DNA of 64,000 bases from Xiphydria camelus (Eukaryota > Arthropoda > Insecta > Hymenoptera > Xiphydriidae). The notes beneath the pieces are model-generated. The model had not been told where the DNA came from, ran no database searches, and saw only the letters and a program-made list of their open reading frames with translations. This document shows positions 20,761-32,789 of the stretch, in pieces (position 1 is the first letter of the stretch; every line of letters begins with the position of its first letter). The stretch covers positions 21,886,909 to 21,950,908 of the forward strand of contig OY783199.1 in NCBI GenBank assembly GCA_963678675.1. The letters are read 5' to 3'. The translations under genes were made by a program, and so were the position numbers.

Positions 20761-21840
20761 AGTCATATATAGAAACCGAACATGACAGTGACTGCTCTCG
20801 AAGGTTCTTCTCATTAAATTTTATAAAATAATTTGATACTTTCTTTTTCAAAACAGTAGCGATTATGATAATTAATCATTCATTATTTATGGAATAATTC
20901 GGTACAATTTGCACTGTTTGAAACATCATTATTATATCAATTTTGTTATTTTTTTTATTTAAAAATTTTGTGAAAACACATTGCATTCACAATAAACTTA
21001 CGAAGTGTTTGCACGTCGTTAAGGCTCCACGACTCCACTGACAATGTGTTTAAACACTGAGTCTCACGAACACACTACAATGATGCCACTACGTGTTACT
21101 GCGTGTTTTTAGCGTGCCAATGCACGCTTTGCTATCGGGGTTATAAAAGTGATTATAAATTAAAAGCAAAGAAAGAGAGAGATAATAGTTCACTTTGATA
21201 TTCTCCATATATAACTGTGTACTAATATAAAGTATAAACTATTCTCTGTAATAATATCAGTAATATTCAGCTGTTAAAATTCTATAAATGTGATAATAGG
21301 TTTGTTACAATATAGGAAATTTTGGAATTTGTGAAACTGATTATTTATAAATTGTAATAACTTTTCATCAGAACGTCTGTTATGTAGAATAATGAGGCTG
21401 GAGATAGAGTTTCAACTTTGTTTGAGGTCCAGCAGGTCGAAATTAGAGTTGGAAGTATACTCAAATTCTAATTTAAACCTGGGGCATAATTTCTGAAGTG
21501 TACCACCCTCGAAAATGAAAGTTGTCCGATCGGGCTAAAAATTGGCCCAATTGTAGTCCTATTAGATAATACTCCTCACATCAAAAATTAATTCATTTTG
21601 ATAATTATTTATCAAAGTGAAGGGGGTACAATTTTTGGGTTATTTAAGCAAGCCTTACTTTTAAACATCTGTAACTTTTTTCCTATTGCCTTAAACAAAA
21701 TTTCACTAGAAATGTTTTTCATAGATTTTTCCACAAACTCTCTGGTGGCCATAACAATTTTTGATATATTATATTTGATTTTGATATGATTATAATCTAG
21801 ATATATCTAAGGTTACATGTGAATAATGATGCTTGACGTC
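20761..21840. other. AT-rich gene-free DNA
   Basis: No coding potential seen. The 63-codon frame at 21598 is hydrophobic and AT-driven, not a gene. Confidence 0.4.
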
Positions 21841-22150
21841 ACAGGTAACAAGACGTTTGAAGTGTATTATTTGTGCAAGTGTCTCACTATTTTAAGCAAC
21901 TTATTCATTTAAATGTCTTACACCTGAAGAAGTGTCTTACTTTAAGACGACTGAGGTTCTTTATCTTAAGACAGTACCATGTGTCTTATGATCATAGACG
22001 GAAAATAAATGTCTTCTTGAGAAAAGACAGAAAAACGTCTTCGAATACGACACTATTCGTGTTGTAAATTTCTGATCAATACATTTATGCGTCTTATTTT
22101 ACGACGTTTGGTCTCAATAAGACATTTTTCCGTATTATTTTAAGACGTTT
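21841..22150. repeat. Cluster of GTCTTA/TAAGAC motifs
   Basis: The hexamer GTCTTA or its complement TAAGAC occurs about ten times in 300 bp, often as short dyads such as TGTCTTAC.TTAAGACGA and TATCTTAAGACAG. Such a density suggests the subterminal region of a DNA transposon. Confidence 0.55.
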
Positions 22151-22177
22151 TATCGAGAGGCCGGTTTGTAGTGCGGA

Positions 22178-22391
22178 GGTTTTTGGGGTCGCTGATTACG
22201 AATCCGAGGCCAGAATTGCCAAATTCCTAGATGGCGCCGCAATACGGCGCAATGGGGCCTGGGTACCCGAATTCAGGGCAATTACTCAATTTTACGTCGA
22301 GATTTGATCCGCGCATGCGTCGTATTGTGGCGCCATCTACAAATTTCGCAATTCTGGCCTCGGATTCGTAATCAGCGACCCCGAAAACCCC
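22178..22391. repeat. Foldback MITE with about 65-bp arms
   Basis: Left arm from 22178 (GGTTTTTGGGGTCGCTGATTA) and right arm ending 22391 are inverted copies through GAATCCGAGGCCAGAATT and AGATGGCGCC. The segment GGGTACCCGAATTCAGG occurs in the centre (about 22261) and again just outside the right arm (about 22394), suggesting insertion or rearrangement at a related sequence. Confidence 0.85.
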
Positions 22392-22509
22392 CGGGTACCC
22401 GAATTCAGGTTAATCCGTTAACTTTTCGGCTTTTCCGCCCATAGTGCGATAGTCAGATTTGGGTCCCGCGAGAAACTCAACCGAATCGCGTTGGACGACG
22501 AACGGCATT

Positions 22510-23335
22510 CACGTTGTAGTCTGTTTTGTGTTTGTTAGTTTTTATATCATCAGTTATAGGTATTATGTTAGAGAAATTATTGTGCACTTATACTTGTAAA
22601 AATCAGAAAATAGATAGTGCTAGACGCATTTCTGATACCTGCTTATTCGACAATACCATTTGCGTTACCTGAGTTGGTCAGAATGAAGGATACTTCTAGT
22701 GTACTTCTAGCGTACTTAAGGTATTCCTGTTTTAGTCTGTTCTGGGTTGGTTAGTTTTGATATGATCAGTTATAGGTATTATGTAGAGAAATTATTGTGC
22801 CCTTATATACTTGCAAGAATCAGAAAATCGATGGTACTAGACGCATTTGTGATACCTACTTACTTGACAATACCATTAGCGCTACCTGAGTTAGTGAGAA
22901 AGAAGGATAGTGCTAGTGAACTTGTAGTGCACTCTGAATAATCATATTTTTGCCCGTTTTATCTTGATCCATTATAACATGGTTAGTCCCAGATATCATA
23001 TAGAATTATTATTGTTGCGCTCTCAGACTTTTAAATATCAGAATATGGACAGTATTCGATACCTTCTTGGCCCCTACATGCTTAACATTAACATTTGTAT
23101 TACCTAAATGTGTCAAAAAGAAGGATACCGCTAGTATTCTTGTAGAATATTTTTAACATATCTATATACATTATGTTTTTCAGTTGTGACGCGGTCAGTC
23201 GTAGAAATCTTATAGAAAAATTATTGCGTTCTCGAATTTGCAAAATCAGAAACAGGACAGCGCAAGGCATATTTTTGATGTCTAACGGCTGAACTTTCCT
23301 AGTTGTGCTACCTGGGTATACTCAATGTTTGAGTA
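22510..23335 (+). repeat. Four degenerate tandem units of about 215 bp
   Basis: The landmark CAGTTATAGGTATTATGT starts at 22551 and 22767, with decayed equivalents at about 22986 and 23195. Each is followed by GAAATTATTG, ATCAGAAAA, GATACCT and TACCTGAGT landmarks. Units 1 and 2 are similar and units 3 and 4 much less so. No reading frame is conserved between units, so the 64-codon frame at 22747 is not a gene. Confidence 0.8.
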
Positions 23336-23579
23336 GCTAAAGTGTCGCAGAATGACCTATACATGTAGTACTGTCAATGAAAACTTTTATAGTTAAACTA
23401 ACCCTACAAGAGAAAGAACATCCATTCGACCGATCCCGCTGCAAGCAATCAATACTGCAATTCCCGTACGCACTCTCATCAAGAGCTCTCGAAAGCCGTT
23501 CTCCACCCGTACACATACAACGCACTCATTGATTAACGCTCGTTGATGTGCTCCGGGGTGCGCAAATATATTTTCAGAA

Positions 23580-24160
23580 AGAACTATTTCATTAACCCCC
23601 TCGCAGTTCGGATTAACCCTGACCGGGGCGTCACGTCAATCTCACTTAGGACCGGTTCGTGCCGACCGTAAACATATGGAGAAGCCTACGAACGCGCGCG
23701 CGCGCGCGAGGAAGAGAGAGAAAGAGAAAGAGTGCATCAACCAGCCGCGAGACAGCAGCTGTATGACACCGGCAACGTTCGTGAGGTTATCCGTCACTCC
23801 GATCGCGCGTGCAATCTCGGAGATGCCTTCGGCGAATTTTATACGTCCCTACACGCACGAGAAGAGAGAAGGAGTGGACGGAGGGAGTCGCTCGCAGCAC
23901 GTGGCGAATTAACGCGACCGTCGCGCGTGCGTACTTCGTGTGTACGGGTCGAACCGAAAAAAAATTCGGCGAACCTTGACAATTGTGAAAAGTGCCGTGT
24001 CAACCAGCCACGGGGGGTAAATATCGCTGTGGCACGACGACCGAAACACGCGACGGCTTTTTACCTCCCTCCTCCATTGCACGTTCCAGCCTGGAAAGCT
24101 TTTCTCGCAATTATTCGTAAATCCGACGGCGTCCCGGCTGCTGCATCTATACAATAGTTG
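23580..24160. other. GC-rich island with CG and GA runs
   Basis: Rises sharply in CpG content against AT-rich surroundings, with (CG)n at about 23693-23708 and GAGAGAGAAAG next to it. Open frames on both strands reflect the GC content. It may be a promoter or enhancer-like region of a host gene; no exon is recognised. Confidence 0.3.
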
Positions 24161-24504
24161 TATACCTTCGCAGCCATAGTTTTTGTTTGTATTATGAGTG
24201 TACAGGGAAAAGTCAAGCAGCGGGTGATATCGGACAAAGCTAGTTGCAATAGTTGTAAAACGATGGCAGTATCATCCAGTTATTGACCTTCTTTCTTTAT
24301 AAGAAAGAAATGTAGAGAGAGAGAGAGCGACGCTATTTTGATTCCAACAGTTATGTCAGCGTAAGTTTTACATATATAGCATTTTGTCTGTTAATGACAT
24401 TTTTCAGACAGCATCAACTTATTTTCAAAACGTTGTTATGCAGAAATAGGAAACTACATTTTTTATTTTCTACCACGTAATTATGTACTAATAATTAGTA
24501 AGTA

Positions 24505-24895
24505 GGGTGACTTCGCCGGTTAGCCGACCGCACCCTGTTTTCGACCAGCTTTGAAAATAAGAATATCAGCGCATTTTTTATATTTTTGACTACGCCACTT
24601 CATAAATCCACCATTCAACTACACTTATAAGAAGTGGCATCCCCTTACGGTTTAAGACTAACCTTAGGAAATGGGTTGTTGAGAATGGGGAAAAACAGAA
24701 TTTTTTATCATATACGTAGGTACTTTTTTAATTTTCAGAAAGATTTAGATACATTTTTAACATTTAGGCCAATTCTATAGTTCCTGTGGATTCGATATGT
24801 ATATGTTTTAATTTAAACATCTGCGTATATGTTGGATTTGCGCATTGTTGAAAATCAAACTAATGTAATCTGGTCGAAAACCGACGAAGTCACCC
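24505..24895. mobile_element. TA-flanked MITE, 391 bp
   Basis: Ends GGGTGACTTCG and CGAAGTCACCC are inverted repeats that continue through CGGTT..CGACCAG. TA lies on both sides (24503-24504, 24896-24897). A non-autonomous Tc1/mariner-type element. Confidence 0.85.
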
Positions 24896-25042
24896 TACGT
24901 ACGCGATGTGACTTTTGTCTAACCTTACTTAGGTATATGAGTTTACGAACAACACATGCAAATACATGTCAGTTGGGCGATATCGGACAGTAAATATCAT
25001 ATTTTATTTCGTTCTTTTTAGAAAAAACTTTTAAAAAATATT

Positions 25043-25150
25043 AAAATAGGAGACAGTTGTCTGATGACAATATGAGAAAGGCCATCCATGATGTTCTGAA
25101 TAAAAAATTTACCATCAGAGATGACATTCAAGGAAGACTAGACTCAACGC
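25043..25150 (+). pseudogene. pogo transposase N-terminal fragment
   Basis: One frame gives DDNMRKAIHDVLNKKFTIRD, the start of the pipsqueak-type helix-turn-helix of pogo/Tigger transposases (W/LSxxxLxxAIxxVxxxxxSIRxA). A stop follows at once. Only about 25 residues are recognisable. Confidence 0.5.
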
Positions 25151-25398
25151 AATATTTGTGAAAAATGGGCACACGCGAACAGTGTGCTGACATTAAGCAT
25201 GCATTGTATTATAAAATGATATTAAAGTGAATTTAACGTAAAAAATTATTCTGTCCGATATCACCTGTCACTTTTTAGAATCTTACAAAAATGACATTTC
25301 CTTTAAAAAGATAATTTCTTGTACTTATATTAATTTTTTTGAGTTTCATGTGTCGATACCTTAAAACTAAATGTTTAAACTATAAGGAAATCCTTCTA

Positions 25399-26106
25399 CA
25401 GGGTGCGGCAACATAACTTCCTTTTTTCAAAACGCAATAAAACCCATTTTACGAATCAGATTATTTTTCATTTTTTTAATAATATAGGTACATATCTATA
25501 GTTTTGTTTTACACAGTTTTAAAAATCATATCAGTTAGGTGACGCCCCCTATTGCCCATACACTGAATAAACCGATTTCTGGCGTTTGTCATGAACCTTA
25601 TCAGCATAGCAGCGGATATGTTGGCAATTTCTGCCCGGATCAGGTCTTGTAGGGTCCTTAGACGGTTGACATATAAACGCGGGATTTCAAAAAACCCCAC
25701 AAAAAAAAATCGCAAGGGACTAAATCGGAGGAGCGGGCTGGCCACTCAAAATCATCCCTTATTGAGATGAGGCGCTCTGGGAAGTGTTCCCTCAAAACAG
25801 CCATCGATTCCCTTGAAGTGTGAGCCGTTGCTCCATCCTGTTGGAACCAAATGTCCCCTAAATTCAATTCATCAAGTCGCGATTTCGGAAGGCGCGCTGG
25901 GTTGCGATCACAAAACATCCGTTCGAAAAGTAGGCTTCGACGGCAAACGCACTCTCCTCGCTGTTCCAACGCATGATGGCGACTGATTGGGAAGAAAACA
26001 AAACTTTAGAACTACGTCTGTCGAATGAAACCACTTCCGCCCCGCTACGACCCCTACAGCCTGAATGGCGCGCATTTCAAAAAAGAAGTTATGTTGCCGC
26101 ACCCTG
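25399..26106 (-). mobile_element. DD41D (rosa-like) mariner, internally deleted
   Basis: A 708-bp element with terminal inverted repeats CAGGGTGCGGCAACATAACT and TA on both sides (25397-25398, 26107-26108). On the minus strand the C-terminal half of a transposase reads through two frames (25658-25969 and 25509-25745, frameshift near 25700). It has QQDGATAHTS with the second catalytic aspartate and VPCDFFLWG with the third. Forty-one residues separate these aspartates, the DD41D spacing of the rosa group. The N-terminal DNA-binding part and first aspartate are missing, so it is non-autonomous. It is inserted in the pogo relic. Confidence 0.85.
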
Positions 26107-26280
26107 TATTTTAGTTGTATCTCATAGAATATTCAATTAATCTCTAATTGAAAGTTGTGTCCGGTGCCGCCCGATTTTTCCCTATATAGAGAATGTAGCA
26201 TTCCAGTCTTGCCAAAAAACCAATTTGGTGCCGCTGCTTCTCTATATTTATGCAATGTATATCCATATGGTTGATATTAT

Positions 26281-26536
26281 CGACGTTCGCAAATAAGAAC
26301 ATCTTATCTCAATTTTTGGCCAAAATGAGTTAATATCACTTTTCAATATAAGAAATTCTCCTCTTTCAATTAAAACTATGGTTTTTAAATTATTTTTGCA
26401 AATATGTGGATTTAAAAAAAAAGTAGTTTAATCGTATCTAATTAATAGGGAAATTTGAAAAAACCTACACGACTTTAAACCTACTTTCTGAGAAACTGTC
26501 ATTATTGAGATACGATGGTCTTATTTGCGAGCGTCG
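26281..26536. repeat. MITE, 256 bp
   Basis: Ends CGACGTTCGCAAATAAGA and the inverse of TCTTATTTGCGAGCGTCG pair over about 32 bp with few mismatches, continuing to TATCTCAA. Confidence 0.8.
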
Positions 26537-26553
26537 TTATATATGCATGGGAA

Positions 26554-26880
26554 GTACACAGAGAAAAAGGATTAGTAAAAATTCATGGGAAAATCTATGA
26601 ACTTTTACAGTTATCCCAGTAAAAGGGCTCCTCAAGGTGAAACATTGAAGTTTATAATAGACCACAGCGTACTTGTTACAATTCGTAATAGTATAAACAT
26701 CAGTTTATACGGTGAAATTTACCAATCTGCCGTTAATATTGTGTCGGGTGTTTACGGGGTTATACTGCAACGAACTGTAAAAAGTATGCTGTGTCTATTA
26801 AAAAATTTAATATCTCATAGTGAGGAGAGCCCTGTTACTGGGATTCACTGTAAAAATGACTAATCCTTTTTCTTCGTGTA
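26554..26880. repeat. Foldback element with arms of about 150 bp
   Basis: Left arm begins ACACAGAGAAAAAGGATTAGT and right arm ends in its inverse. The arms remain alignable inwards through ATCCCAGTAA.AGGGCTC and TATAATAGACCACAGC. The 92-codon frame here is part of the element, not a gene. Confidence 0.75.
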
Positions 26881-27299
26881 TACGCAACTAGCGTATAGGA
26901 ATTCATTGCCTCGATATTATCGATACGCTCCAGAGTACGTATACATCTTGCGATAAATTGCAATCTTCTCTTGGTCTTTTTTTATAGACAGGTTTTTCGG
27001 TGAGAGAGGAAACGGCCGATTTACAGAGAGTCTCTAATAAAAGTAAAGCTTATAGTAAATTTTTAGGAAATGGAATGACATTTAGAATCTCTATATTATT
27101 TCGTTTATGAAATTGCTATCTTGCTATTAAATCGATACGCCATAGCAACTAACTTTTGTCTCGTTACGCAAATATTTATAACGTACGTAAAAACGCTGGT
27201 ATCTTGGCAAAAATAAATTGATTTACTGGAAAACCACTCTGAAATTATTCGACAGTAAGTAATAATATTCGACATCTATATGGCTTAAATAATTTCAAC

Positions 27300-28460
27300 T
27301 AATTATTCAGTCGAGGGTATCAGATACTTCCGAATCAACGCCCGGTACTCCGAAAGGCAGAGTCAGATACGGAGAAACACTCTAGATGGCCCTCGACTGA
27401 TACAGCAGACAGCGGTAAATAGAGGCCAACGCGAGTCTCTCCCCATTTCCACCTTTTCGCAGAAATTTCGAGTTTCTGTATCCAGGGGTACTCGTACATA
27501 TTGCATATACGTATATTTATTTTAACGCAGAAGTGTGAGCCTTTGATGCGCTCCATATAGAAGTCCCTCTTTTCGGCTGCCAACAAACCCCTGCGTATCT
27601 CACGGACGAACGAGCGGGCGGGTGACGTTGTCGTTGTCGTCGCGAGAGGAAACTGAACCGAGAGGATCAAAGGAAACTCTTAGGTAGCGATGCCATCGTT
27701 CTTAGGGGAGAGGAAGGGGATGATATTAGAAACTGCTTCATCTTTTCTCTTTCTCCGCCCCTCCTTCCTTCCTCCTTTTCCTCTCTCATTTCGCGACATG
27801 AAATAAAAATGTCTCCTTTTTTCATCTCCTCCCCTCCATCTTCCTCGCTCTTCGGCTGTGCAAGTTTCACTCAACTCGGCGGGGGCGTCGCACCTCCCCG
27901 CTACGCGGTATTTGCCGACTTTCCTGGCAATCCCCCGCGGGTGGTGTCCGCGTACACCCATATCAAGGGCAAACACTCGACGGCTACTTTCGGGCAATTT
28001 GATTGATGGGCCTCGATCGGCCCCATCGTGGTAATGGAGTGACGCGATAGCACCCTCGAGTGGCGCGTGATTCATGAACCATCCAGCGCGCGGTGCGAGG
28101 AAGGAGCGACGTCGGTTCGCGCCGCTATGCGCGAATGCAAATAGTACCTACCACCCCCTCTTCGGCACTCGGCGAAATGGAAGCTGGGAGAGGGTAGGCG
28201 AAAGGGGTTTTTCGAGAATGGTTCGCAGGTGGAGGAAAGAGGGCGAGTGGCTGCGGAGGATAGCCGCTGCGCGCCACGTGCTGCTCCTTGTAATCAGTCG
28301 CCGGGTTTGATGGAGGGAGACGGACGTGGATAGATGCGCGTTTACACGTATACGGGCCGAGTCAATTAACCGGACCACTGCAGGGACGTGTCGCTCACTT
28401 TTTTACGTTATCGGTAAACGCGTGGGAGGATAGTTGTTTGGTATCGAGGATGGAGCGGAT
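27300..28460. other. GC-rich island, no exon recognised
   Basis: CpG-rich DNA with C/T-rich runs (27735-27790) and several overlapping open frames on both strands, none with a known motif. Candidate regulatory or untranslated DNA. The following stretch 28460-29820 is AT-rich with nothing recognised apart from weak AACAATT dyads at 29300-29570. Confidence 0.3.
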
Positions 28461-29819
28461 ATGAGGCATGAAACGATTTTTAATTCTACGTGTTATTATC
28501 GGTGCAAAGAGAAAAAGTGGAATTAAAATTCTGGTAAACGCGATACACACTATAGACTTCTTTTTCTCTCTTTCAGTGAGGAGAATTTAAAACTGTTCAT
28601 CTTTCTTGCCTATCTAATGCGAGTGGATCGATCTATCAGCGTAGTGTTTTATAATAAGTTGACGAATATTTCCCGTAAAGAAGTTTAATAATAGAGGGTA
28701 GGTAATTCCATGCCAAATATCACGTAGGTAGGTATCATTTTTTGGAGCGGAATTTCAATTTTCTTCAAATGTGGCTATGTTACTGTCGATTACATTGCAA
28801 ATACGCATGCCAAACGGGTTTTGAAAATTTTAGAAAATGTAAAAGTTATAACACTTTAAATTTTCCGAGTCGACTGAATTCAATTAGTTATTGCGTTAAA
28901 CGGAAAAATGGCAGCTGAATACAATTTGGCATACCCACGCGGAAAGGTTTAAACTTTACACAAAAAATAAGAAACGTGAAAGAAATTAATAATTAAGGCT
29001 TCTCTTTAAACAAATAATTCTTAAAATGCCTGTTTTTCGGGTCTCGCCACTTTTTAAAAATCAAAAAAAAAATCGAGCGTGTAGCCACGTTCTTGTTCTT
29101 TCCTGTTATCTGTTCTGGAACACGATTGCTTTACAAACACAAAGTTGTTATAATTATTTTAATAGTAGCGCAATGAGTCTTCGGTGGGTCTGTTGGCGGT
29201 TCTCACGTGCAGCGTACGCGTCCCCAGTCTAACCCTTCAGTACCTAGGGCCGTTCTCTCATTACTGCATGACTTCGTACCTTCAGTATTCATATTGCTAA
29301 ACAATTTTAATTATTCGAACAATTGAAATTGTTTAATAACATTGTTTGCATCAATAACGTTAGCAATTCAGAAATTGTTGTTAAACGAAGTGTTTTCTGT
29401 TTCCTTCAAAACAGACTGTATATTACATAAATTTTCCTCATCCCATCACTTCTACATCAACAATTCTTAAATAAAATTGTTTAAACAATCTTAATCGTTC
29501 AATAACCATTTCTGAATTACTGACGTTATTGATGCAAAAAATGTTGTTAAACAATTAAAATTTTTTAGACAATTAAAGATCACCCAAAGATCACGCAGTC
29601 TTGGTTTATCGAATCTCTCTTCGATATTCGATAACATAATATATTTCCATTCGAATGATTATTACAAAACTTATAAATTCCAATTAAAAGCTCGCCCTTA
29701 ATATAATATTATATGGCTTAAATAAAATATTTTTTCGCAACCCCAAAATCTCAAGAAACATATACGTACTTACTTATGTCTCGGCGCAAGTTTTTTCCAC
29801 GAATCACGTCCATATCCCG

Positions 29820-31810
29820 TTTATGTACGGATCCGGCGAATTTGTTCGGAGATACAAACGCCTTCGGGCGCCCCGCTAAAAGCCACCCTTGGTTTTCGGT
29901 GCTTTAAAGCAGAAAAATGTGTCGAGGGGAGAAGGAAAACCTTCGCATACTCTCGCGTGGTATTCCGCGGATACGTACTTTCGCTCTCGCTCCCTTTTCG
30001 AGTATAGCGCGAGCGCGACTGTAAATAGGAGAGAGATATATACGAAAAGAGATAGACGGCATGGTCGGAGGAGGAGGAATCGTCGGTTACGAAGCTGCGG
30101 ATGACTGGCGTACGCGGAGTGACGAGCGCGAGTGAATTCTCCGCGTAGGGTAGACGCGACGAAGGGACGAACGGGGGGCGATGCAGTTCCGTCGGCACAG
30201 GATGCAAATGGACAATAACCGCGCCCCATCCGTATACCCACCGTTACACACACACACACATACACACGCGTACATCGTCAGCCCGGGTATCAACGGCTGT
30301 GCACCGGTACTCTTACTTTATATCCAGCGCGCAGACATAAACCAAATTTCCCCGCTGCAGGATCCGAGCGTTTTCACACGGGGGCGAATGCGAGGATCCT
30401 ACCGACGGGAATGTCTGCATCCTCGTCCTTCTCTCTCTTGCTTTCGGCGAAATAAGCGTATACAGCGAAATGCGAGCGCGCGAGAGATGAAGGGGTTTAT
30501 CAAAGAGCTCTTTCGTGACAAGTTATATCTTATTAACCCCGCTTGTATCGACAAAGTCCAGCCCCCCTCGCGCGTATAGAAGCGCGTATAAAACCGCGAT
30601 ACTGAATAAAATAGGAGAAATAAACTTGAAGTATGCGATAGAGTAAACGTGAATACGAAATCGGTTAAATTCAAACCGAATTTTAATGGCACTCGTGAGT
30701 ACTGTCGTGCGCGCACGAGTTCACTTACACTATATAATCAGTAACGGTGTCGAGGGTGCAACGAACGCGTTACTCGCGCAAAGAGAAACGATACGATGCG
30801 AAGCAGGATAGATGCGAGATTAATACGAAAAAGAGGCAATCAAATGTTTCACGGGTCGGTCCATCTGTGCGTTCGGATTTGCTTCGTCGAGGGAGGATGG
30901 ATTGCGCTACGAGATTGAAGCACTCGAACGTTTCCAGAGCGAAGGGCGCAGGGGATGACGACGCGGGGGGTCCGCGAGAAAGAGAGAGAGAGAGAGCGGG
31001 ACAGCACGCGAGCCCCGCCGCGCGCGCCACTTCAGAACGCAGCGAGCGAGGTGCAGGGCGGGGTGTGTGCAGGGTAGGATTGCACCTGAAAACGCGGCAC
31101 GGGCGAAGCGTGATGACGGAGGCTGAGTGGAGAGCGATGAAAGCGCTTAGGCTCGCTCCACTCACCTGCGCTTGAGCATCCATAGCTGAATAATGTATAA
31201 ATGGTATTTCGCGAAACTCGAACAACCTCCCCCTTCATTCCTCTCTCTTTCCCACTCTATCTCTCTCTTTCCTGTACCTCCGCGCTCATGGCGAACTCTC
31301 CTCCCGCCTGGTAACATCCTCCCCGCTGTTGCGCGATACGTGATGCCAGTCCGCAAATTAGTCCACTCTCCATACCGCGAAGCACCCGCGGTAATTAGCG
31401 CGGTAACGACGTGTTTTTGTACCTTTTTATCGGAGGTAGTCCATTTGCGCGCGCGCGCGCTTGCTCTACGGAGCGTTGAATTCAATCGCAGCGGGGGCTT
31501 TATTAATTAACCACCGTGCGAGAGCATCGACATTCATCGCGAATTCGCGGCAGGGATTATACCAGCCACGCGATTGCGATGCCTCGCAGTGTGGCCGGTC
31601 GTTCGCTCGTTACCGTGACGAGAACGAGTAGGTAGGAGGACGACGGGAGAGGTAAATAAAATGTTTCGATCGCTCCGACATCCTTTCGCGACGGCGGGGC
31701 GTAGATGTGAAAAGGACAGCTGCATGAATAGTCGAGCGCGAGGAGTGGAAATACTTCCTCGAGAGATTTCAGTAGGTATACGGACGCGTTGAGTTTCATT
31801 TGATTACTTT
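29820..31810. other. GC-rich island with simple repeats
   Basis: Two kilobases of CpG-rich DNA holding (CA)n at about 30246-30260, (GA)n at about 30978-30996 and (GC)n at about 31448-31460, plus a stem GAGTGGAG...CTCCACTC at 31124-31163. Long overlapping frames on both strands (up to 151 codons) have no recognisable domains. This looks like host regulatory or intron/UTR sequence rather than repeat. Confidence 0.3.
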
Positions 31811-31932
31811 CAGTGATATTTGCGGGGGTTCTGAGGGAATGATTCTTTCATTGGGGCTGTATCTTCAACGTCTGAGATATTGTTGCGGGGAGTACGCTGG
31901 AAAAAAAAAAGTATAACTCCTACAACAATGTA

Positions 31933-32196
31933 CAGCGGGAATCCAAGAATTTGGGCACCGTCGGGACTGCCCAAATTTCTAAGCCGACACTTGTAAGCGT
32001 GACTCATAAGTGGTGGGGATACTGCACGTATGTTTTTAATGCATACAGACACCTTCGAAATAGAAGTGTGTATGCTGCAGTGGGCCGTCCGAACTATTGT
32101 GCTACACGTTTGAATGCCGACAGAGTAACCAGAAATAGGGCATGAAAGTAGGAAATGCCCATATTTCTGAGGGCCTAAATTCTTGGATCCCCACTG
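31933..32196. mobile_element. TA-flanked MITE, 264 bp
   Basis: Ends CAGCGGGAATCCAAGAATTT and the inverse of AAATTCTTGGATCCCCACTG are inverted repeats with TA on both sides. Tc1/mariner-type. Confidence 0.85.
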
Positions 32197-32370
32197 TAAT
32201 AAAAAGCTAGAAGTATGGAGTTCTATGCATAGGTAAAACCGCATACTTAAATTAGCATTATCAGTTCTGTTACTAATTTCGACTAATATAGCACTACGAT
32301 ATTTCAAAAATATAGCTATTTATTCCTTTCTTATATAAATAGGATTGGTAGTTCTATAAAATGTTTGGTT

Positions 32371-32528
32371 ATACAATCTGTCCTTTTCAATACACGCCAG
32401 CGTAGCGGGTTGCATATCGGTTGACGCCTCCGATCCGCTGCAGGGGCCATGCGCCTGCGTCCGGCGCCAGGCGGATAACCGATATGCAACCCGCTACGCT
32501 GGCGTGTATTGAAAGGGACAGATTGTAT
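32371..32528. repeat. Near-perfect hairpin element
   Basis: Arms of about 60 bp (starting ATACAATCTGTCC and continuing through CACGCCAGCGTAGCGGG) are almost identical in inverse orientation, differing by one inserted G. The GC-rich loop (CTCCGATCCGCTGCAGGGGC) is about 35 bp. The small divergence implies a recent origin. Confidence 0.9.
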
Positions 32529-32650
32529 GTATAGCTGTGCCAGAGCTATCTATATTTCTACTAAAGAACTCTGGTAGCTATCATAGTTAAATGTACTGTT
32601 GTGGCAATTACACGCTAGATAGCGATACTCTTATTGGGATTGTGGCGACC

Positions 32651-32676
32651 CGCCACCAGATGGCCAGATGGCGCTG
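32651..32676 (+). promoter_or_regulatory. CTCF-like double motif
   Basis: CCACCAGATGGCC overlaps CCAGATGGCGCTG. Both resemble the insect CTCF core (CCAnnAGnnGGC). Only a sequence match; occupancy is unknown. Confidence 0.3.
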
Positions 32677-32789
32677 TCCCTATCACTCATCAACTCTGGT
32701 TTGTTGGGCAAGTAATGTACATAATAAAGCAGTTATCGATCTGTGTGTTAACTTTTTAAAGCAATACAAGTTATTGCAAATTATTTAAA

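Larger units (their letters stand above)
24203..26195. mobile_element. pogo/Tigger-like relic with nested insertions
   Basis: The left end TA|CAGGGAAAAGTCAAGCAGC and the right end, inverse of TAGGGAAAAATCGGGCGG, look like degenerate terminal repeats flanked by TA. The motif GGTGATATCGGACA or similar recurs near 24221, 24975 and, inverted, 25255. At 25043-25150 a fragment of the pogo N-terminal helix-turn-helix is readable. A MITE and a mariner have inserted into it. The outer boundary on the right is less certain than the left. Confidence 0.5.

Noticed and set aside
22747..22941. 64-codon frame in the 215-bp array
   Set aside because: The neighbouring units do not keep the frame, so it is chance.
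23676..24157. Overlapping frames as a host exon
   Set aside because: Open on both strands because of GC content and CG/GA runs; no domain and no convincing splice sites.
30240..30270. CRISPR-like or regulated repeat
   Set aside because: A plain CA microsatellite in a eukaryotic genome; no CRISPR array is present anywhere in the window.
30747..31225. 142- and 151-codon frames on opposite strands
   Set aside because: Mirror-image openness in a GC-rich island, low-complexity peptide, no motif.
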